Below the pieces are notes generated by a model. The model did no database searches and was not told the DNA's origin. It saw only the letters and a program-made list of their open reading frames with translations. Position numbers and translations under genes: made by a program. Shown in pieces: positions 58,013 to 64,000 of a DNA stretch of 64,000 nt; position 1 is the stretch's first letter, and the number at the start of each line of letters is the position of its first letter. This DNA is from Cephalopachus bancanus (lineage: Eukaryota; Chordata; Mammalia; Primates; Tarsiidae). The DNA is taken from positions 7,862,501-7,926,500 of the forward strand of contig JAPVLO010000056.1 in the NCBI GenBank assembly GCA_027257055.1, in the 5' to 3' direction.

Positions 58013-58569
58013 AAACCTTTCTGAGCCCAACTTCTTTTATCTATCACCAAGAGAAAGTTGATGGGAGGTTTAAGTGATACAGATCATGTTCAATACAATA
58101 GGTTCATTGCTCTGGGGGTCTGCGGTGATGAGGCAAGCGGGGTCATTCTTATTACCCAGTGAGTCTCTCTTCATACAGAGAGCAGCATGAAAATCCCAAG
58201 GAGGAACAGTGGGTATGGGAAACAAGAAGAATGTAAACCAAAGGCAGGATCCGCCACCAGCCTCTCCTTGAAGGAGTCGGGTGTGGGGAACAGCGCGTGG
58301 GGAGCAGGAAGTTTAGTTTAGCCTCACCACCTTTCCTCCAGATTCTCCATCTCTCAAGAAGAGGAAGCCTGTCCAACCCCGAGCTATAAAAATCCTCAGC
58401 CGGGGCTTTGATGTGTCTTCTCTGCGAGGGGCCGCTGCCTGGCTCCGGGGGAACGGAGATGAGAAGCTGAAGGCCCAGGTTTGGGCTATTATGAAGAAAA
58501 CTGACAAGGCTGTGACCTGGCCTGACTTCAGGAGAGGTTGGCGGTGGAAACAATCATGGCTGGCATGTG
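58013..58569. other. Unassigned unique sequence
   Basis: No repeat recognised; opposing frames of 80-133 codons without a known family. Confidence 0.35.
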
Positions 58570-58700
58570 TACAACTCTCCACAGTTTGCCTAGGGTTTGC
58601 ACATGTGTCATGTCATCACACCCCTGTGTATTCGGAAAGACAGGCATTTTTATAACGATTATAAAGATGACAAAACTAACACAGTGACACATGGGGCCAC
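58570..58700 (-). mobile_element. MIR-like fragment
   Basis: 'gtgtcatgtcatcacacccc' with 'ataaagatgacaaaactaac' suggests antisense MIR. Confidence 0.5.
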
Positions 58701-59019
58701 CCTCCAGGGCACCCAGGCTCCAAGCCCACTCTCCTGACACCACCTCCAGGGCTCTTTCTGCCATTTCAGAAGTCCTCATTGTATATGGCCCCCAGACACA
58801 TGGAGAAAGTAGATTCACCACATCTTATGCTGGCTGTGACTTCCAAAATTGGTTGAAGAGAACCCTTGTGTTTTGTTGTTGTTTAGGTTTTAAGTTAATT
58901 CAAATTGATTTCACAAAGCGCCTGCCCCTTGCCTGGGAGCACAACATCTAGGGGGGACGACTAGCCAAACAACTCAGGCCATTGCAATTCAGCGATGTGA
59001 GCCATGATCAGGGAACTGG
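58701..59019. other. Unassigned unique sequence
   Basis: Nothing recognised. Confidence 0.35.
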
Positions 59020-59290
59020 CTGTCTGGAGCATTGATTCACCTTGCCATGACCTCCCAGAGGAAGTGACTCAACAGCTGATACCTGGAAGACAAGCAGAAA
59101 AGACTCAGGCCAAGGGAAGGAGGACAGGGTCCAGGCAAGAGGCAAGCCCACTTGCAAACACCGGGACGCAGAGAATGCAGTGAGTTCAGCAAATTGAAGG
59201 AGGCTCGGTAGCCAGAGGGAGAAGCAGCAGGAGGCTGGAAGAAGGGGAACAGAGAACGGTAAGGCCCAAGGCTGGAGGGGGTGGAGGACC
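59020..59290 (+). mobile_element. Probable L2 LINE fragment
   Basis: 'gacctcccagaggaagtgac' and 'aggccaagggaaggaggaca' are typical of L2 3' text; diverged. Confidence 0.45.
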
Positions 59291-59589
59291 TCAGACTCCA
59301 CGGAGGAGTTAGTCTTCACCCTGAGGGAATGGGAAGCCTCTGGAAGGTTTCAGCATTGACTCAGGTGAAATGTTTGCATCTACTGAAGTGTGGAGAATGC
59401 ATTGCAAGAGGGGAGAAGGGAAGGCCAAAGTCAGTGGACTTTTGTTTTTCTGGTGTTTTTCCAGCATGTCTTCACCACTAAATCGAGAATACTTGGAAGT
59501 CAGAGAGTGAGTCAAAAAATGTAGTCCTGAGATTTCCAGTGCTCCCACAGAAGCACACTTCGAAAGAAACAGCCTTTATAATCAGCATC
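59291..59589. other. Unassigned, possibly more L2
   Basis: Nothing firm. Confidence 0.35.
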
Positions 59590-59790
59590 AGGGACTGGGT
59601 GCCCTCCCTGTGTTGAGCAGAGCTTAGACCCAGCCCTAGCTTCAAAGAGCCCATGATCTGGTGTAGGACAGACAAGGAAAACCCATCCAGGAGTCTCCAC
59701 CGACTCCCAGACAAGGCTTGTAAGGGCATGACTGTCTCCATGAGAGACCTAGAGGCCTTCTGAGGAGAGGTGACACTTCCTCTGGGAGGT
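59590..59790 (+). mobile_element. Probable L2 LINE fragment
   Basis: 'gcttcaaagagcccatgatc' then 'tgaggagaggtgacacttcc'. Confidence 0.5.
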
Positions 59791-59861
59791 CATGCCAACA
59801 TCTTATTGTTGGCAGTGGCTAATTTTTGGTCAAAGAACAAAGATCTTAACTTTCTCTTCTT

Positions 59862-60137
59862 TTTGAATCTCACTCTGTTGCCCAGGCTAGAGTGCAGTGG
59901 CACTCTCCCAGCTACCGCAGTCTCGTTCTCCTGGGCTCAGGCAATCCTTCCACCTCAGCCTCCCAAGTAGTTAAGGCTACAGGCACATGCCACCATACCT
60001 GGCTAATTTTTTTTTCATAGAGATGAGTCTCGCTATGTTGCCCAGGCTAGTCTTGAACTCCTGGGCTCAAGCAATCCTCCCACCTTGACCTCCTAAAGGC
60101 TGTAATTACAGGTGTGAGCCACTGTGCCCAGCCTCAA
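59862..60137 (-). mobile_element. Alu (AluJ-like)
   Basis: 'gaatctcactctgttgccca', 'cagcctcccaagtagttaag', 'cttgaactcctgggctcaag', 'agccactgtgcccagcc'. The flank TTAACTTTCT recurs as TCAACTTTCT. Confidence 0.9.
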
Positions 60138-60444
60138 CTTTCTTAAAGAACAGTAAAGTGAGAGATTATTTCTCTCACTCCCTAACAAGAAAATCATTGT
60201 TTGGTAGAGCTGGCAGGGCCAGTGAGAAGTGCTATCAGCTTCATAGCAGGGATGACCAAAGCTGGTGGATGCCCAGTGGCATGCTGGGAGACTTGTCAAG
60301 ACTGCCCACATCTTCTTCCCTGCTCTTCAGGGGTTGTCTGAATGCCCCACCCACCCCACACAAGCCCAGCTACCAACCTGACAGCAGTGGGACTTCAAAT
60401 CTGTTCTCTCGCCTGACATCTTGTTAACATAAGCCAGTGAAGAA
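60138..60444. other. Unassigned unique sequence
   Basis: Nothing recognised. Confidence 0.35.
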
Positions 60445-60640
60445 AACTTGGCAGTCATTGAGAGTGGATGAACCTGACTTCAGCTCAGGGCTCTGCCACT
60501 TCAACTTATCAAGTAAGTCACCTTGACTTCCCTAGACCCTCAGTTTCCTCGTCTGTATAATGGGCGTAATGGCAATATCTGCACCACTGCACTGATGGAC
60601 AGATCCCTGCACGAGTTATGAAGCCATGATGGCTCACCTT
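60445..60640 (+). mobile_element. MIR SINE
   Basis: 'ctcagggctctgccacttca', 'accctcagtttcctcgtctg', 'tataatgggcgtaatggcaa'. Confidence 0.75.
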
Positions 60641-61114
60641 CAAAACGCTTTTGTACTCTGCTTTGGGGTGCTGCTGGACCCAGGTCTGTGCAAACCCCAT
60701 TTCTCCTTGGCCAGCTGACTCTTCAGTTCTGCCAGCCATGGTGCTAGAGGGAGCTACCCAACTGGAGGGGAAAAACTAGACTTGCTTCTTCCTGGGGGTT
60801 TCCTGTTTTCTTTCTCCGAGCATCACTCTGGCAGTGCTCTCTAACCCCAACAGCAGCAGGGCTTCTCCACAGCAGTTGCTGAGGCCCGTTGGCAGTTTTT
60901 CCCACGCTAGCAGAACGTCAGCACATTCAACTCAGAGACATCAGCCCCGTCTAGCTATATCCCCGCCACAAGGTCTAAGTTTCAAAATTTTCATAATTCT
61001 AAAGCCTAAGCCTCCAAATTTTAATAATTCTAACTCTTCCCCTGTGGTTCCTCATCCCTGGGGTGACAGCTGCTTCCTCCAGTTGTTATCTCTGCCATAC
61101 CCTGTGGCTCTTAT
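60641..61114. other. Unassigned unique sequence
   Basis: Nothing recognised. Confidence 0.35.
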
Positions 61115-61477
61115 TATGGTCTGGATGATTGTGCCCCGCCTCCGCAAATTCATGTGTTGAAATCCTAACACCTAAGGTGATAATATTAAGAGGTAGGGCC
61201 TTTGGGAGGTGATTAGGTCATGACAGTGGAGCCCTCGGGAATGGGATTAGTGCCCTTATAAAAGCAGTTCCAAAGAGCTGCCTTACCCCTTCCCCCGTGT
61301 GAGGCCATGGGGAGGAGTCACCATCCATGAGCCAAAAAGCAGGCCCTCGCCAGATACCAAACCCGCTGGTGCCTTCATCTTGGACTTGCTAACCTCTGGA
61401 ACCATGAGAAATATATTTCTGTTGCTTATGAACTCCCCAGTTTATGGTATTTTGTGGTAGCAGCCCAGACAGACTAG
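61115..61477 (+). mobile_element. MST-type ERVL-MaLR solo LTR
   Basis: 'attatggtctggatgattgt', 'gggcctttgggaggtgatta', 'gggattagtgcccttataaa', 'cttggacttgctaacctctg', 'atggtattttgtggtagcag'. Full length. Confidence 0.92.
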
Positions 61478-61680
61478 GCCTGTTCTATCCTACCTTTCAG
61501 TTACCTAATTAACAACTTTATACTTAGTTAACAATTCCTTACATTAAATTCCCTCTGTGCAAGTAGCTGATGTGTTCTCTGGCTCCTGACTGTTACAATT
61601 GATTGAGAAGAGGTATCTAAAGTGTTTGACACAAACTAAGTTCCCAATGTTTCTCATGAGTATAGTCTTATGGATTCCTG
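61478..61680. other. Unassigned unique sequence
   Basis: Nothing recognised. Confidence 0.35.
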
Positions 61681-61682
61681 AC

Positions 61683-61848
61683 ATGCATGCATGCATGCAT
61701 TCATTCATTCATTCAGCGTATGTCGATTTCCTGCTTTGTGTCAGACTTGGAGTACAGAACTGTATACGATGCAGTCCACACCCATGGAGCTCACATTTGG
61801 AGTGCAGGAGACCACCTGGGACGTAAGCCCACCCAGAATGGCTCCTCC
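61683..61848 (+). mobile_element. CATG/ATTC microsatellite and L2 fragment
   Basis: (ATGC)n then (ATTC)n at 61683-61716, followed by L2-like 'tgctttgtgtcagacttgga' and 'cacccatggagctcacattt'. Confidence 0.6.
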
Positions 61849-61861
61849 AAGAAACTCTCTT

Positions 61862-62148
61862 AGCCGGGCTCGGTGGCTCAGCCTGTAATCCTGCGCTTTG
61901 GGAGGCTGAGGTGAGTGGATTGCCTGAGCTCACGGGTTCGAGACCCACCTGGGCAACTTGGCGAGATCTCATCTCTACAATAAAATAAAAAAATCCGCCA
62001 GGCGTGGTAGCGCGCGCCTGTAATTCCAGCTATTCGGAAGGCTGAGGTGGAAGGATCACTGGAGCCCAGCAGGTCGAGGCTGCGGTGGCCGGGAGCGGCC
62101 ACTGCACTCCAGTCTGGGCAGCAGAGTGAGACTCCAACTCAAAAAAAA
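61862..62148 (+). mobile_element. Alu, derived lineage (youngest-looking copy)
   Basis: Perfect 13-bp TSD AAGAAACTCTCTT at 61849-61861 and 62149-62161. GGCTCGGTGGCTCAGCCTG start, intact B box GGTTCGAGACC, hairpin GGCCGGGAGCGGCC at 62087-62100, GAGACTCCAACTC, pure A tail. High CpG retention. Confidence 0.96.
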
Positions 62149-62161
62149 AAGAAACTCTCTT

Positions 62162-62469
62162 GGTGAACTTCACTGCCTGGTTGCTCCCAGATCACCGAGA
62201 ATTCTGCGGTCCAGCTACAACAGCATCTACCATCAGGCACATTTTCAAACACCTGTTGGTGACAGACCTCCAGAAGTAATACCTATGGGGAGGCGAACTT
62301 CATAAGACTTGGTTATTACTTATACATCTTACCACCCTTCTTAGTGATGAATGACTTGGGATTGATTTCCCCTGAGGGCTGTTTTCTGTATTCATCTAAA
62401 GGCCCAGCACAGTGCCTGAGACACGAGAGGATATCCGAAAACAGATGGTGAGTAAACGAATTCATCTCT
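62162..62469. other. Unassigned unique sequence
   Basis: Nothing recognised. Confidence 0.35.
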
Positions 62470-62620
62470 TCAACAAATATTCCTTGAGTTTTTACTACGA
62501 AGCAGGCACTAGGTTAGGTGTTAAGGACGCAAGGACAAAGAAAAACCACAGGGTCTCTGCCCCTAATGAATGGATGTCTGATTCATTGGCTGAAACTGGA
62601 TACTCTCTGAAGACCCAGAA
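62470..62620 (+). mobile_element. L2 LINE fragment
   Basis: 'tcaacaaatattccttgagt', 'gaagcaggcactaggttagg', 'gggtctctgcccctaatgaa'. Confidence 0.7.
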
Positions 62621-63186
62621 CTCCGTGGGGCTGGAAGGGGTCCCATCATCCGGGTGTGCTGCGGACTTTTCTGGATGCCCTCTGTCTCCTTCCCATGAAG
62701 CCACAGAGCTCTCAGGAGATGGCTGCCCACTGTGGTTTACCTTATGTCCTGAACACCCGCTGAGCTGGTGGCCAAAGGCTATATTTAAATAGCAAACATT
62801 TGCATTTTTAATGCTGACTGGAACTGGAGAAGCAGTGATAACCTTTCCAAACTGATATTGGTTTTTACATGATTGAAACAGGCTGGGCCTTGGGCATTTC
62901 TTAAATGGAAAATTTTAAGTATTTTAATATCAGGGAGCGTGAAGAACCAACTCAGAGCACTGAGCCCTGTTAGTATTTTCAGAAAGTATCACCTCCCTCC
63001 CTTGAGCTCAGTCAGCACTTTTGTCTGGTCAGTATCTCAGGATCATTCCTTCACTGGGTCCTCTTAGCCTCCTGAGAGGGTAGACAGCATGAGCACAGCT
63101 AGTCTTGTGTCGCTGATGAGGAACCAGATGCTCAGAAGAGCTTAGGAAAGCACAGAGAAAAGGCCCAGGCCTTAGAATTGATCTTC
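62621..63186. other. Unassigned unique sequence
   Basis: Nothing recognised. Confidence 0.35.
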
Positions 63187-63480
63187 TCTGCTGGGCGTGG
63201 TGGCTCACACGTTTGGGAGGCTGAAGGCAAGAGGATCGCTTAGTCCAGGAGTTCAAGACCAGCTTGGGCAACATAGTGAGACCTTGTCTCTACAAAATAC
63301 CAAAAAATAAGATGGGTATGATGGTGCATGCCTGTAGTCCCAGCTACTCAGGAGGCCGAGGTGGGAGGATTGTCTGAGTCCAGGTGTTTGAGGCTATAGT
63401 GAGCTGTGATCATGCCACTGCACTCTAGCCTGGGCAACAGAGTGAGACCGCAACTCAAAAACGAACAAAGGAACAAAAAC
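63187..63480 (+). mobile_element. Alu (AluJ-like)
   Basis: 'gctgggcgtggtggctcaca', a short left-arm deletion, 'gggcaacatagtgagacctt', 'cctgtagtcccagctactca', 'aggctatagtgagctgtgat'; A-rich tail. Confidence 0.92.
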
Positions 63481-63529
63481 CCCCAAAAAACAACTTCCCT
63501 GCACCTCACACTCTGGACAAGTTGGTGAC

Positions 63530-63710
63530 TTGGACAAGTTGCCCATCTCTCTAATTTTCTTCTTTCTCACCCATAACATAGGAATCAGTAATGCCTACTT
63601 TTGAGGGATGCTGTTACGTTCAAATGAGACCATCTATAAGAATGCTTACCACCCCACTCCTGGTACTTTGTTCATATTCAGTGGACATTAGTTCCTGCCC
63701 TTCCCCTGGC
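63530..63710 (+). mobile_element. MIR SINE fragment
   Basis: 'ctttctcacccataacatag', 'ggatgctgttacgttcaaat', 'atattcagtggacattagtt'. Confidence 0.6.
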
Positions 63711-63944
63711 AGTGATCTGTCTAAAGGGACACATTAGAGTCAAGGTTCCTGGCTCCCGTTCCTCTTTCCAAGAGGCCAGTGGACACAGACAGGTTAAGAC
63801 ATGCATCGTTGAGTGATGAGCAGGACTCATTTCTGTCTTTCCTTTCTTCTGACTTTTTTAAACGAAATATACCTGTCTAAGAATTCTCGGCATCCATCTT
63901 TTCCTTCTTTGTGTTTGGTGTAGTGAAAGTTGCAGCACTGTCTC

Positions 63945-64000
63945 CTGTGGTGGCCGATAGCCACGTGCAGCTATTTAAATCTAAATTCATTAAAATTGAA
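63945..64000 (+). mobile_element. hAT-type fragment, cut by window end
   Basis: 'ggtggccgatagccacgtgc' then 'agctatttaaatctaaattc' is the same hAT-like family as at 18.5-19.3 kb. Confidence 0.6.

Noticed and set aside
57322..58077. Plus-strand frames of 156-251 codons
   Set aside because: They are produced by CCAT/CTCC microsatellite repeats; the flanking part is MIR and unique sequence.

Overview
This is mammalian, specifically primate, nuclear DNA. It holds about 32 Alu elements or Alu monomers, together with MIR, L2, old L1, MaLR LTRs, Tigger and hAT fossils, and typical A-rich tails and target-site duplications (TSDs). I see no AluS or AluY diagnostic sequence (no 'GAAACCCCGTCTCTACTAAA' block) and no strepsirrhine Alu features. 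Instead there are AluJ-like copies plus a distinct, younger J-derived lineage (GGCTCAGCCTGTAATCC, CAACTTGGCGAGACCTCATC, CTACAATAAATCAAAAAATT, GTAGTTCCAGCTACTTGG). An Alu population that split off at the AluJ stage fits a tarsier best. That species call is inference (about 60%). Primate is near certain.

No protein-coding gene can be supported. The one clear gene-related landmark is a CpG island at about 34.6-36.06 kb, almost certainly a promoter. Its best splice donor (AAG|GTAAGG, read on the minus strand at 35404-35406) suggests a gene transcribed leftward, with part of intron 1 to its left. A weak candidate downstream exon lies at 20301-20511 on the minus strand. A 14-copy, 19-bp minisatellite (36254-36516) built around TGACCT/TGACGT sits about 200 bp outside the island.

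Layout. 0-13 kb: Tigger, MIR, Alu and L1 fossils, including a chimeric L1 insertion with a perfect 15-bp TSD at 4.95-6.55 kb and a U6 snRNA pseudogene at 12.2 kb. 13-34 kb: a 5'-truncated L1 with a 16-bp TSD, L2/MIR, MaLR LTRs, hAT and Tigger elements, several split by Alus. 34.6-36.5 kb: CpG island and minisatellite. 37-53 kb: a 616-bp mariner-like element, L1M split by two LTRs, MLT1-type LTRs, a fossil Alu monomer (46.55 kb), a triple DR1 nuclear-receptor motif upstream of a TATA box (51.26-51.47 kb), and an hAT element with a second internal fragment about 1 kb away. 53.9-55.05 kb: an apparently complete 1.15-kb solo LTR. 55-64 kb: MaLR LTRs, CCAT microsatellite, and young lineage Alus with intact TSDs.

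The long open frames in the CpG island and in the CCAT and minisatellite tracts are composition artefacts, not genes.
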